A stretch of DNA of 64,000 nt, taken from contig NC_044289.2 in NCBI RefSeq assembly GCF_004027225.2, positions 12,114,354 through 12,178,353 on the forward strand, written 5' to 3'. Below the pieces are notes generated by a model. That model saw nothing but the letters and a program-made list of their open reading frames with translations. It did not search any database and was not told the DNA's origin. The translations under genes and the position numbers were made by a program. Origin of the DNA: Strigops habroptila. Its lineage: Eukaryota; Chordata; Aves; Psittaciformes; Psittacidae. This document shows, piece by piece, positions 1 to 11,599 of the stretch (positions are counted from its first letter, which is position 1; each line of letters opens with the position of its first letter).

Positions 1-1303
1 GCCTTGTGAGCAGAGCATCAGCCAGGCTTAGTCCCACTTGGGCTTGCCCCAGTTTAACTCCTGTTGTGAGGGGTGCTCTCAAAAAAATAGCGACAATAAA
101 GTACTTATTCTGGTAAAAAAAACCCAAACAACTTTTATAGCTGTGGAGCTGCAGTCAGGGTGGTTGGTGGCACCGGTTGTCCCTCCCACTGTGCTTCAAG
201 TGATGCACATTCAACATGTCATCAGTCATCTGGAATGGGTTCATTCAGTGCAGGCCTTGTGAGCTCCCTGTTTGGAAATTTCCTGTGGTTCACGTGGACC
301 ACAAGAGAGGTGGAGAACCAGGAATGGGAAAAGTGGAACGGAAACCAGGAATGCACCAAGCTCAATGTGCACCCCCACAGCTAAACCCTGCTTTATCACC
401 CCATTCCACTGACTGAACGATGCTGCAGGGAAGCACAAACTCTCTGTGGAGGAGGAAAACCCAGAGTTGAACACCAAAGCCCCTGGCCATTTCTGGGATC
501 AGGTGCACAATTCCAGCTTTGGTTGCAGAGCGGAGCAAAGTGCTGGCTTCCCACAGTGTTTATTGCTCCAGGAAAGGGAGGGCATTGATGTGGTGAAATC
601 AAGTAAAGCTCCAAAACACCCTGCCCTTTGTTTCCATCCTGTGGCAGGAAGGCACAGGTTCAAGAATGTGCTCTCTGGGGAATTTGAGATGGTGTCTGCA
701 GTGTGTGGCTGACCAGGGCTTCTCCCTTTCTGTGCCATCAGGCTTTTCCTGCTCCACTCCCTGCTGCTTTTCCACTTTTCCACTGTCCGAGCTCCATGAA
801 GCCTTGGGTTCAATCTGGCCTGTTCTCTGGGACTGCTTTAGGAAGCAGGCAGGGATCCCAAGTAGGGAATACATCTTCTTTTGCAGCTTTGGGGTGGTTT
901 GATGTGCTGTCCCCCACAACATAGGATCATAGAATGGTTTGGGTTGGAAGAGACCTTAAAGATCATCCAGTTCTAAGCCCCCTGTATTAGCTTTCCTGCT
1001 CCAGTGATTCATCCATTTCTGCCAGAGAAGAAATTTTCTTGCCAAGTTAGCTGCCTAGTTTAGAAACCAGAGCATGCACAGGTTACTTGTTCTTGCCCAT
1101 TTTTGGATGGAAATCCAGAGGACTCATAGCAGCAACTCGCCCCAGCAGAATCTCTCACAAGTTGTGTGGCTTCTCCTGGGCGGAAGGAAAGAGTTGGCCC
1201 ATTGTTCTGCTGACAGAACAAGTATTCACCTGGGCCGGGATGAGGAACACAGAAAGCCTGGTCCCAGCTTTCTCAGTGTGCTCTGCTTTGCTCTCCTACA
1301 CAG
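1..1303 (+). other. GGT7: GGT7 intron sequence, left edge of window
   Basis: This stretch precedes the first recognisable GGT7 exon and ends in a pyrimidine-rich acceptor (cag at 1301-1303). I found no exon of the upstream part of GGT7 in it. The only recognisable element is a short CR1 tail at 921-984. Confidence 0.6.
921..984 (-). repeat. CR1 retrotransposon 3' tail fragment, antisense
   Basis: The sequence reads as the reverse complement of the CR1 3' end: a 'catagaatggtttgggttgg' start, then the 'accttaaagatcatccag' block. Only about 64 bp of the tail survives, which is typical of 5'-truncated copies. Confidence 0.85.
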
Positions 1304-1391
1304 GTCCACAACTACGGAGGAGTCTTGGTGGAGGAAGACTTCAGCAATTACAGTGTCGCGGTGGAGAATCCCATCCACACAGTCTATCGAG
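1304..1391 (+). CDS. GGT7: GGT7 exon (EEDFSNYS block)
   Basis: The 88-bp exon starts in phase 0 and ends one base into a Gly codon. It encodes VHNYGGVLVEEDFSNYSVAV and on to VYR, matching the human GGVITEEDFSNYSALVEK block. Flanks are cag at 1301-1303 and gtaaac from 1392. Confidence 0.93.
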
Positions 1392-4300
1392 GTAAACCCA
1401 TGACCCCTGGCCATGCAACTCCAGCTAGAAGTTTGCTTCTCCTGGCAAGAGGTGGTGGCAGTATTTAACCAGAGGCACTGAGGTGTCTGCAGAAAAGCCC
1501 TCCAGGGAGTTTCCTGCTGTAACACTGATGGTCATGGGCAGCTCAGAAGGTTTTCAGCACTTTGAAATGAGCCTGGTTTTCCTTGATAGTGACCAATGGT
1601 ATTTTGATACTGTTCGAATGTAAAGGTGCAACATGATCACATATTGATGCAGTGCCTAGATAGAAGCTGGGCCAAAGGCTAGCAGCTGCATCTGAAGACA
1701 GTTCCCAAAGTTGTCATTCTTTTCTAGAAATCCCTGTATTTACTCTCCTTACACTGCAAACCCATTTTACCTCCATTCTTCCATACTATGGTTCAGAAAC
1801 CAAGCAGCCAACCAGCCAGAACTGAATTTCAGATGTAAAAAAAAGCATCCCAATTTGGTCTTCCTTCAACCGTCATAAAGAAACAGAAAGATACAATAGA
1901 AATGTTTTGGGAAATCCTTTTCAAATCATATTGCTTTCCATCATTTCCCCTCAAATCTGGAAAGGTTTCCCTGTCCTCAAGGACACTAGCTTGTGAGAAG
2001 GTTATAACTGGACAGTATCTGACAAAAGCAGCTTCATTCCTCTCCTTTTCCCCTTCCAGGTCATCTTGTTTTCAGTCCCCCACCTCCACATGCAGGTCCT
2101 GCACTGATTGCAGCACTGAACATCCTCGAGGGCTTTAACATCACCAGTCAAGTACCCCGGGGGAATATCTTGCACTGGATGGCAGAGGTAGGAGGAGGTT
2201 CAACATTTGGCTGAATTCCTTGTGCTGCTAGAGAGTAATTTATTTATTCCTTGGTTGTACAAAAATGTTTGTAGGTAATTCCCAGAGGAGAATGAGCAAA
2301 TAGAACTGCTAAGGTGTAAATCTGAGCTGTGCTGCTGCCTCAGGTAGGTGCAGATGCTGGAGCCTCCTGCTCAGCTGAGCTCTTTCTTGCTTGAGCAGAG
2401 CTTTTTCAGAAGAACAAACTGTGGCTTTTGCCCATTTCTTGTATGCAGCCATCTCTTCAGAATAACCCCACAGCAGCTGAGCCTGGTCCCGTCTGTTTCC
2501 TCCACCTCCTATCTCCAGTGGCCCTGGCCATACCAGAGCACTGCTAGGGCACTTCAGGGGTCAGCAATTTGGCAATGACAAGGAAAACTGACGCGACACT
2601 TTATATATCTTTCAAATCTTTACATTTTAGCCTACCTCATGATCTCAGTGATCCAAATAATGATTTTTCCAGGTTTTAGGGCTGTCAGCCCTACCAGCTG
2701 ACAGCTTCCCAGGAAGTCAAGCAAGTGCTCTGTTTCCTGCTCTGTAAGCAGAGTTATGTTCTTAGATGCTTAACTGATCCAGAGCTGGGTTTTGCGAGTT
2801 GGGCATTTTAAGCAAGGATGTAACCACATCCTTGTAGCAGGCAGGTGCTTGGAAGTTACTGCCTCTCAGCAACGATGCAACAACTGGAGGTGTTACGTGC
2901 TGTAACTGCCTGTGCAGAGGCAGAGAAGGTTGACTCACGCAAGTTATTTTTGAGTTGTATTCTATAAGCTTTGGATGAATCTTTGTGCTCTGCATTTGCA
3001 CCAGGCCAAGAGTTTCACCTCCTCGTTACCAGCTGAGGGACAGCAACCTCCAGATAAAGGGCAGTCACTTCAGAAGATGTGTAACCCTGATTACTGGGGA
3101 ACATGTGGCTGAGATTCAGACAGTCCAAGATGTCTTTAACCTGTGCCTAAGGGGTGAACGTGGTCTGCTTGTTTCAGTGGAGCTCCTCCTTGGCCACCAA
3201 GCCTCTTGTACATCCTCTGCATGATATGGTGGTCAGGAGGCTGTTTCATGGAAAAGCCACCTTCTCCAGAAGTTAATCATGTTCTACATTGTACGTCAGA
3301 AGATAAATGTTGATGCTTCAGGAGAAGTTGTTGATGCGTGGCATATATCAAAACAGAAGTCACATCTAGCTAGTGACCTGCAGGGTAATGTGCTGTCTTG
3401 AATCTTGAATGAAAATGGCATGAGTGCAAGCTGAAAGTCTAGTGCATTTCTGCTAGGCACAGGCTGGCTAGATTGAAGAGAACATTTCTTCTCGTGGCTG
3501 TCCTCTGGCTATGCACTGTAAAACCAAGGCTGGATAAACTGTGTCTTTTGAAATTGCATCTTCCTGTTTTTAATGGACTGGCTGAGGCAGGATTCTGCAT
3601 GTATGAGACACCAGACCTCTTCCTCTTCTCACACCATCATTCCCTTAAGTGTGCTGGGACTAACGCTTTCTGTTCAAACACTTTGGATGACTTACAACTA
3701 GGAACGTGGGTAGCAGCTGGTGAGCAGAATAGCTCGTTTCTGCTCAACAGTGGTGCTGTGCCAGCAGAGCTGCTGGCCAGAGGGAACAGCGATACCTCTT
3801 CCTGTTTGGAATATCAAAAGTTGTATTTCCAGGGCCACCTAAATGTTTTTCTTCCTTTTCTGCTTTCTTTTTTCTTTCTTTCCTTCTTTCTGTATTCAAT
3901 TTAGACATTAAAAATAGCCCTGAGCCTAGCTAGCAACCTGGGAGACCCATCTGATGATGTGTCCGTCACTCACGCTGCAGAAAGCATGATGAGGTAGGTC
4001 TGAGGCTGATGGGCACGGTCACAGTGGGAAGGTGTGTGGTTTGGATATCATTCTTTTGAGTGCACAGGGAAACCTGTTTTTTTCCTACCTCTGTTTTACT
4101 GAGGACAGGTCAGTCCTTGAGTGTCCTCGTAGGGCTCATGCTTCCACAAGGATCACAGCTAATGCCGCAGTGCTCTGGGGATGGGTTGTGGGATGTCCTC
4201 ACACAGGTTTCCTGGAGTCAGCGTGATCCTCACAGTTTCTCACCCCTCTAATACTGCTTCTCAGCAGGTCGGACAAACAGCCGTCCATGTGGTTGTGACC

Positions 4301-7300
4301 ACACAAACAGTTTCTGGCTCTCCCTTCCCACCATGGGGCTCAGTGCCTTTGCAGAACATGCGGGCTTGGGGCTTCAGCCCAGGCTCCCACCTCAGAGCCA
4401 GGTTTAGCCACAGTTGGTGGCCAGAGCTGGACTGGACTTACCCTCCTCCTGAGGGACTGCATTCAGCTGGGTGCTGCCAGCCCTTGTCTTTCAGGGGTGA
4501 GTTTACCCTGTAAACAGAGCAGGGAGGTCCATGGCATTGCCTATCTGTGCAAACTGACTCCTCTTGTCTCCTTCCATTGGGTAACCTGGAGGAGCTCCCT
4601 GCCCTCAGTGTCAGCTCCTGCAGGAAGACACCGCCAGTAGCTGGGTAGATGTACCACAAGAGATGCTCAGCTTCATAGGCTCATGCCTTGCTTTTCTCTT
4701 TCCCTCCCTCGCTGCTGAAGTAAATCAGAAGCTAATTCCCTGCGCCAGCTGATTAACGACTCCCAGTCCTTCTCATCTGATGTCCATGTGCCTCACTTCT
4801 CCATGGAGAGTGGACCCGCTGCCAGCCAGGTCCTTGTCATGGGACCTGATGACTTCATTGTTGCGGTTGTAAGGTAAAGGATTTACTTCTTCCCTTTGTA
4901 ATGTGCTCAGAGGGTGAAAGCAGGGAGAAGAAAGCAGGTTCAGCAGGGCAGGATGGGACCGGACCTGGAGCTGCTGGGCTGCTCAGTCCCAGTTAGTCCT
5001 GCAGCAGCAAAAATGGGGAACATGGGGTGGGGATGTGTGAGCTGGTGCTGCTCTGCCTTGTGTAATCCTGCAGCCCTCTCACAGTGAAATGTGTCTGGAT
5101 TGGCCTGAATCTGCTCCTGGAGAAGAGGTGGTGGCCAGATTTGAGGGCTGATGAGGGAATGGAGACAGATCCATCACCTAGACGGGAGTCCTTAAACACA
5201 GGGAGGGACAGAGTTGCTATTGCCCACATGGTCCCTGCTCCTAAGTACGTTGAACTCTCACTCCTCACAGCTAGCCAGCCCTAAAGAACATCTGAACCTG
5301 GCTCTATCAAGCCAAGGTGGGACAGAAAATCAGAGCCCTGAAGCCTTGAGATGAACAAAAACCTCTGTGAGGATTTTGATAAGATTTCTCCATATTTCTT
5401 TTCAGTTCTTTGAATCGTCCCTTTGGCAGTGGACTAATGACACCCTCTGGAGTCCTCCTGAACAGCCAGATGTTGGACTTCTCCTGGCAAAATAAAACAA
5501 TGAACCACTCCATTCCTAGGCCGGTAATGAATGGCATGACACGTTCTTTATTTGAGCTGTCTGTACAGGGTTTTATTTCAATGTTATTCTCCACAACAGG
5601 GAGGCTATTTAATGCCTTATTAATAACTGAGAGACAACAGTCTGTAGAAAGCTCCTTATTTTAATTTATATGAGCCCCTGAAACAGAGACACCAGAAAGG
5701 CTTCATGTGTGTCAGTTGTCAATGTAATGCAGTTGTATGAAACGATGCTGCACATCTCAGCTACCTATTTTCCTTGCAGTCCAGATGCAATTTAGAGCAA
5801 CCACCCTTTTCAGTGGACTTGGATTAAGGACTCTCTTAATGAATTGGCTCTCTGCACATTTAAGAGTAGCAGGTAGCAGAAAAAAATCTTCAGGTCTTGG
5901 AAAGAAACAGCTACAGACCAGTACTGGTGGCTTCCAGTGCTGCCTCGTTGTTTCTTCTTGCCATGTATTATAAAACCATCCCACTTTGCTGGGTTGGTGC
6001 TTTAGAAGTGGGTGAATGGTTCCATATACCTTCTGGAAAAGAGAGCCATGGTGTGAAACAGGACAAATCCTGTTAACATCAGAGAGCGCTGATGTCAGTG
6101 AGGATGTCAGCCTTGAAAAAGCACACAAGTGCAATTGCTGGCTGCAGCCTAAAGAGCAAGGAGTGAATCAGCACAGCTTGAGCAAAGCTTTAGTTGGTTT
6201 GTTGAAATTTTTTGGTGTGTCTTTTCTTCAACTGCAGCAAAATCTCATTCAGCCTCGGAAACGGCCCCTGTCTTTCCTGTTGCCCACCATCGTGAGGCCA
6301 TCTGAGGGGATGTGTGGGACATACCTATGTCTGGGAGCCAACAACGGGGACAGAGCCTTGAGCAGCATCGTTCAGGTCAGTGCTGCGTACGGCCCCCTCC
6401 TGCACTGCAGGTTTCCCTTCCCAGTGTCCTGGCTGTGTTGAGACTGGTGGCCACAGGATTACCAGTTCAGTCTTTGATGCCACCAGTTCCACACAGTTGG
6501 TTTTTCAAATCTCTAAGAGCTACTTCTCTTGCACCTTTCCTGGTGGCACCGCTCATAGTTGTAGAGGAAAAGCATCTTGGCAAAACCTGTAATGGTTTTG
6601 TGTCACTCTAATACCTGTTCAAAGCTTGTCTTAAGGATCATTAGGGAAAAAAAGGAGCATTTTGTATTCAGAGAATTGCAGGAGACCGGCAGCCCTTTAA
6701 GCCCTTTTCCCTATGAAAAGCTCCTTTTAGTGCGCTCCCAACTGAATTCCTCCCTGTTCAGCACTTCTATAAATTGGGCAACTCCTCCTAATTTCTGATT
6801 TGTAATGAGGTGAAGTACTTGCCAATAGCTTGATTGCGTGCACAGCAACAAGGGATTGCTAAAAAGAAAGGCACAACAAGAATGGCTCCCATTTTCCTTA
6901 CCTCTTGGAAGGCATTATTCAGAGCAAAACTAAAGCCAACCGTCGCTTCCTAATGCTTTGTGTGGAGAAGTCACGTGCTGAGCTTTTGGCTGCAACAAAC
7001 ACTTATTTAGAGATTACATCATGTTCCAGACACACAACTCTCCTAATTTAGCAGGAACTCTGTGACAAAAAGCCCATGCAAGCCTCAAAAGCTACCACTT
7101 TTCCACCAACAATATACAGCCTATATTTCAGGGGCCTCTTCATATGTGCAGAACCCTACATTAGTTCATGCAGTTTGGTAAAGAGTTCAAAATCTTCCTT
7201 GCCTGCTGCATCTGCAGATGTTGGAGCTGCCAGTTAGGGGGATGCTCAGGAAGCTGTTGGCTTCTCCTAGTCTCATTACTATGTTTTATTATTGAGGGTC

Positions 7301-9085
7301 TTTTATTCTCTTTCAGGTTTTGGTAAATGTTTTAACATTTAACAAGAATCTGAGTGAAAGTTTGTCACTTGGTCGACTTCACCCCCAGCTTCAGTCCACC
7401 ACCTTGCAGGTTGACAGTGAGTATGGACACCACCTGGGTTGTCTTTAGGAAAGGAGCAGGATTTTCTTAGCACGCTGCTGTGGAAGTGCGACAGCCCAGC
7501 GCACAGCTCACCCTGTTCCAGGGTCCCCAGGAGGTGCAGAGGGTTTTGGGGAAGACAAAAAGCAACCACCTAGCTTCTTCAAAGCTTGGAGCCCTTGCTG
7601 AGCCGTGCCCTCTCCCTCTTGTCTTGGGAATGCTCCCTGGCTCCTCCAACACCTCCTGTCCAAACACTTTCAGGTGCTTCTCCCCAGCCCTCCCTCTGTC
7701 CCAGCTCACCTCCTGGTAGCACCCTTGTGCTGTCCTTAAAACCTTTTGGCAGTCTAGTGGCATTGAGGGTATTCAAATAAACAGGATTGCAAGCACAGCT
7801 TCACCCAGACAGGTACTGAAGCCAGCAGATCTTCCTGCACTTTATTACCCCTGCCATAATTTATATCCTTTTGCTTTCCAGTCCATGTTCCTTAACTCCT
7901 CCAGGTTCCTTAACTCCACCAGCTGGGGAGCAGGCAAAGCTTATGGCAAGGCTTGTAGCTTGGCAGTGCTGGAAATGCAGCTGACGCTCTGGAGACTGTG
8001 GCCTTGTTATTAAAAGTCTTGGTCTATTTGGGTTTTTCAAAAAGCCAAATATCAACTCAACTACCCTACCAGAGGGAACCATAAGTGAAATTCTATTCTC
8101 ATTTCACACAAAACAGCCAGATTTTTGAGGCTTTCCCATTACAGAGGAACATCTAAAAAAGTCTGTCAAGTGTAACCTGCAGACTTGGAAACGAGAATGT
8201 AATTAAAACAAATCCAAAACTCCAGAAGGTTCTAATTTGTGGGTTTGGACATTTGGCATCAACAAGATATATGTTAAAACACATCTGCAATGTGTATAGC
8301 TTAAATAACTGTGGTGTGCCTGCTTTGTCCAGCTGCATCCCCAGCTTCATGTCCTCGGGCACTTCTATTCATGCAGAAACTACAAAACATCAAATAAACA
8401 AAATAAAACCAGAAAAGCTTTTCCAGCAACCTAAGGTAGATGGCTGGAAGATGAAGAGATATGAAAAGGGGAAGTTGGAAGGTCTATCACACTCTGTCAT
8501 TTGGAAGTGTTTTACTGTTATTTGTTTTGAACTGCCTTGCATCTTATTTTGACTAATAACTGTTAATACTATGATTTATAACTAAGCTTTTAAGAGCAGG
8601 GACTGCCTCCTCTGTAAGAAGAATAACTACAATAGATGCCAACAATGTATTTTCCTGATTTTCCAAAGAGGAGGAGGATCTTCCATGTCTTTTAAGGGTC
8701 TTCTGGATCCTCTCATTTCCCCCACCACACAGAGCACTGCCCAGCTCCGAGAAGCCTGTGCTGTTCCTCAGCATGGTGGGTGCTGGTCACCCATATGGGA
8801 CACCTGAGGAGGCTGCAGGCAGCTTCATTCATCCTGCAGATCCCAACAGGGTTAGAACAAAGCTTTGCATCAAAGGCAACAGTGGTTTCAGTTACAAACT
8901 CCTCTTTTAAAATCCCTCCAGGTGAGTTTCCTGAAGAGGATATTGAATTTCTTATAGCCAGGGGCCATCAAGTGGATAAAGTCAAAGTGCTCTCCCTAGT
9001 TCATGGAGCCAGGAGAACCAACAGTTTCATCATTGGCCTGAAGGATCCCAGGAGCGTGGATGCTGCTGGAGCCACGATATTGTAG
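1304..9085 (+). CDS. GGT7: Gamma-glutamyltransferase 7, C-terminal half (partial, 8 exons)
   Basis: The gene encodes a member of the gamma-glutamyltransferase family, which are type II membrane proteins that cleave or transfer gamma-glutamyl groups of glutathione. The joined exons are 1304-1391, 2060-2187, 3905-3993, 4721-4873, 5406-5523, 6238-6375, 7317-7416 and 8922-9085. They give 325 residues plus TAG; human GGT7 is about 662 residues, so the cytoplasmic, membrane and N-terminal luminal parts lie left of the window. Identity rests on blocks shared with mammalian GGT7: EEDFSNYS, FSPPPPHAGPALI, VMGPDDFIVAVVSSLN, PFGSGLMTPSG, LNSQMLDFSW and the C-terminus KDPRS-DAAGATIL. All splice phases are consistent. 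The position aligned to the human GGT7 nucleophile Thr472 reads Ala (GCT at 4818-4820), so peptidase activity is doubtful. NCOA6 follows in tandem, as in mammals. Confidence 0.95.
2060..2187 (+). CDS. GGT7: GGT7 exon (SPPPPHAGPALI block)
   Basis: The 128-bp exon completes the split Gly codon and encodes HLVFSPPPPHAGPALIAALN, then ILEGFNITS and HWMAE. Acceptor ccag ends at 2059 and the donor gtagga starts at 2188. It ends in phase 0. Confidence 0.94.
3905..3993 (+). CDS. GGT7: GGT7 exon (TLKIALSLAS block)
   Basis: The 89-bp exon encodes TLKIALSLASNLGDPSDD and on to AAESMM, matching the human TLKIALALASRLGDP segment. A long TC-rich tract (about 3845-3900) precedes the ttag acceptor. The donor is gtaggt at 3994. 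It ends two bases into a Ser codon. Confidence 0.93.
4721..4873 (+). CDS. GGT7: GGT7 exon carrying the presumed small-subunit N-terminus
   Basis: The 153-bp exon encodes SKSEANSLRQLINDSQ, then an acidic/aromatic linker and SGPAASQVLVMGPDDFIVAV. In GGT enzymes the precursor cleaves before a Thr that becomes the N-terminal nucleophile. The human GGT7 counterpart reads P-T-A-A-Q-V; here the same place reads P-A-A-S-Q-V, so the Thr is Ala (GCT, 4818-4820). Splice flanks are gaag at 4717-4720 and gtaaag at 4874. Confidence 0.93.
5406..5523 (+). CDS. GGT7: GGT7 exon (PFGSGLMTPSG block)
   Basis: The 118-bp exon encodes SLNRPFGSGLMTPSGVLLNS, then QMLDFSWQNKT and NHSIPRP. The PFGSG and LNSQMLDF motifs are family hallmarks. 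Acceptor ttcag ends at 5405 and the donor gtaatg is at 5524. It ends in phase 0. Confidence 0.95.
6238..6375 (+). CDS. GGT7: GGT7 exon (PLSFLLPTIV block)
   Basis: The 138-bp exon (46 codons, phase 0 to 0) encodes QNLIQPRKRPLSFLLPTIVR, then CGTYLCLGANNG and LSSIVQ. It aligns to the GGT segment that carries the oxyanion-hole serines and the paired glycines. One of the two serines is Phe (PLSF) and the glycine pair reads NG, in keeping with the divergent GGT7 branch. Confidence 0.94.
7317..7416 (+). CDS. GGT7: GGT7 exon (VLVNVLTFNKNLSES block)
   Basis: The 100-bp exon encodes VLVNVLTFNKNLSESLSLGR, then LHPQLQSTTLQVD and the first base of Ser. The human counterpart is VLLNVLTLNRNLSDSLARGR. Acceptor ttcag ends at 7316 and the donor is gtgagt at 7417. 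Confidence 0.94.
7417..8921 (+). other. GGT7: Last GGT7 intron
   Basis: This 1.5-kb intron contains no recognisable exon or repeat family. It begins with gtgagt, and the following exon also begins with gtgagt directly after the ccag acceptor, so the hexamer occurs at both junctions. Confidence 0.85.
8922..9085 (+). CDS. GGT7: GGT7 terminal coding exon
   Basis: The exon encodes SEFPEEDIEFLIARGHQVDK, then VLSLVHGARRTNSFIIG and KDPRSVDAAGATIL, followed by TAG at 9083-9085. The human end KDPRSPDAAGATIL differs at one residue in this block, which makes the call secure. Confidence 0.96.
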
Positions 9086-11295
9086 CGCCTCCCAGAGAAA
9101 GTGTTCCCTGAACAAGGCTGAGACAAACCAACCCACATGATGTGCATGTTCTGAAACGGCTCCTTCCCCACCCTGGGGTGGGAGCCCCACACACACACAG
9201 CTGAGTAGACTTTCTGCATTCCCCACCCAGGACGGCACCAGAGGGGTTATAGCAGCACCAACATACAGCACTCTGATTTTTATTGTTTTCTTTTTAAATG
9301 CCTTGGATGGCAAACAGCCCAGTCCTTGTCACAGGAGTGCAGGAGCACACTTTCCTTTCAGCAGAGTCTTGCTAATAATATCAGCCTTTTCAAAAGCCCA
9401 GTTCTAGTCAGCATCTTAATTTTAGTGAGCAACAACATCAGCGAAGAAAACAAGATCTGATGATGATACATCTTCATCTCCCTGTCTTTCCCAAGTTCAT
9501 TCTTTACCTCTTGCGTTTTAGCCCATAACTAACACAGGCTAATGTAGTGTTTGTATTGCTGCCTGTAGCTGGAATATTGGGGAGTCCTTTAATACTCCGT
9601 ATGGGCCAGCTGGTTTTTACCAGCCTCCTGTGTTAGTTCCTTTTCTCACATCCCTGCATACCTTGAATTTTGGGAGTAAATATTTTGAATGAAGTCGCTG
9701 TGCAGACTCACTGCAGCCTGATTTTGTAACCAGAGCAATGGTTTTCACCTTCTAACAACTTGTGGAACCCTGTATTTTTCTTACAGAGGTTCAAGCCTCC
9801 TCCAAGGTGAATTTAAGATTAGTGGTAATGGGCATAATTTTCTTAGATATGTTTTGGAGACATTTTAGCAGTAAGTACTCCACAGACTTGTAAAAATCAA
9901 AAGGCCATGGACTGAAAACCACACGGAGAGTGTTTGGATAGATTCAGGGCTTTCCTTACACTGCCTTGTCTCAGTCTGCCCTGAAAGCCTGGATGCTGTA
10001 ATCCCTATGGAGAGGCTTGGGATTTTCTGCTTACTAAATTCATGCCTGTACTTCAGCTCTGTATTTTGATACCGGTGCCTCTATTGTGAAAAAAAGAGAG
10101 TGAGAGAAAAGGTACAAACCAAACACTACTGAGAGAATTTTCTGTCCACAGCATGTAGTGCAAAACACACAAATACTTCTGCATTTCTTGTCTGAAATAG
10201 AGTGAAGAAATAATACCACATCTGACAGCTGAACTGCTTCATTCATCCCACATTTGGACATTTCCTTTTCTTTTTACTAGCAAGTCAGAGACAAGTGGCA
10301 CTAAATTCTGGAATTTGGTCATTTTCTGCAGTCTAAAATTTGATGATTTCCTTCATAGTACAAATGCCTATATATATGTATGTATGTCTGCTTATGGTTG
10401 GCTTGGTCTCTCATTTGATGATTACACCTCCTCCTGAGGGACCCCATAGCACCCATCCGTTTGTTCCACACCTCCTGACACTCGTTGCCATTTGACATGG
10501 GCAGCGTGTGGGTTACTTCGGGGTGGTCGGGGCGCTATGGCAGATAATTGGACTAATTGGTCCTGCCACCTGCCAGCTGAGGATCTCAAAGCATCTTACG
10601 TGAAGCCCTGCACGTTGCGCCGAGGGAGGACAGAGATGCTTTTATGCTCCACTGAAGCGCAGCCACCCGTGAGAAGAGCACGGCAGCCACCTAGCAGATG
10701 GGATCAATGGTATTGTCTGTTACAAATGCATCAGTGGTCTCAGCTGAGAGATGGGGAAGTACAGTGTTGTCTTTGGGAAGTTGTCTTCTGTACCACCATA
10801 CTGCCCGTGGGGCAAGACAGACTTTCTGCGCTATAGGGACGTCAAATCTATTTGGTTTTCTGTCATCGGCACTAGAGTTGGTCGCTGCCTGAAGCTGGAG
10901 TGTTCATAAAACTTCACGTGTCTTGGAGCAGACCTCTTCAGGTTTCACAGGAAGGGAAGGATGCAGTTTTGTGCATTGAATCTCACTGGAGGAAGTTTGG
11001 GGGTTTCTGGTACAGCAGTGAGCTATCCCTCGGGCATGGAGGTTTGCTGTGCACAAATAGGTGGTCGCGTCATCATCACTTCAGTTCTTTGCACGGAATA
11101 TGACAAAACACTTTGAAAGATAAAATTTCTCCGTATTAACTGAACTCACCAACTCACTTCTGATGCTGAAAACTGTGTATTCATTTGGGAGTTAAAGACA
11201 CTGGCCTTGATTCAAAAGGGCACTTACACGCCCCAAGGAACAATTTCACAGCAATTATTCAGAACCTTGAAATAAAGCATGTTCCAAAGTGCTCG
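9086..11295 (+). other. GGT7: Probable GGT7 3' UTR
   Basis: No canonical AATAAA or ATTAAA is seen on the + strand between the stop codon and 11271. The first AATAAA (11271-11276) is followed by TG-rich sequence. If used, the 3' UTR would be about 2.2 kb. No repeat or second gene was recognised here, so the extent is an inference. Confidence 0.35.
11271..11276 (+). terminator. GGT7: Candidate GGT7 poly(A) signal (AATAAA)
   Basis: This is the first canonical AATAAA after the GGT7 stop. A downstream element rich in T and G (about 11300-11320) fits a cleavage site near 11290. Confidence 0.4.
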
Positions 11296-11591
11296 GCTGG
11301 GTCATGGTCTGTGTGGCAAAAAAGAGAAAAAGTAATTGGAAGATGGGACTGAGGCCCCTAGATCATCGCTGAGAGAAGTAAAGATATTTTGACTTAATTC
11401 CCATTTTCTCAGTTTAAAAACAGCATCAGTATAGCACAGATGTATTTGATATGGAAACGTGTAATCTGCTAATTGGCCCAGTGTCTCTGATACTTTGAGT
11501 CCGTCTGTTGTGATGAGACCTGATGAGTTTAGTGTGAGGTACCAAGAAATACCCGATGTTTCCTTCTGTACAGGTGGGCCAGACATTGTGA

Positions 11592-11597
11592 AATAAA
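11592..11597 (+). terminator. GGT7: Alternative GGT7 poly(A) signal (AATAAA)
   Basis: This second AATAAA is followed within 25 bases by a strong GU-type element (gatgtgtgtgtgta, about 11611-11625). It could be the main or a distal site. Confidence 0.35.
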
Positions 11598-11599
11598 GG

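Noticed and set aside
446-712. A frame containing GEFEMVSA that faintly recalls the GGT7 segment before the first exon
   Set aside because: Only EMV matches. The preceding residues do not resemble GGT7 and there is no convincing acceptor.
3473-3904. A 143-codon open frame before a GGT7 exon
   Set aside because: It ends in the poly-pyrimidine tract of the acceptor and has no family features. It is intron sequence.
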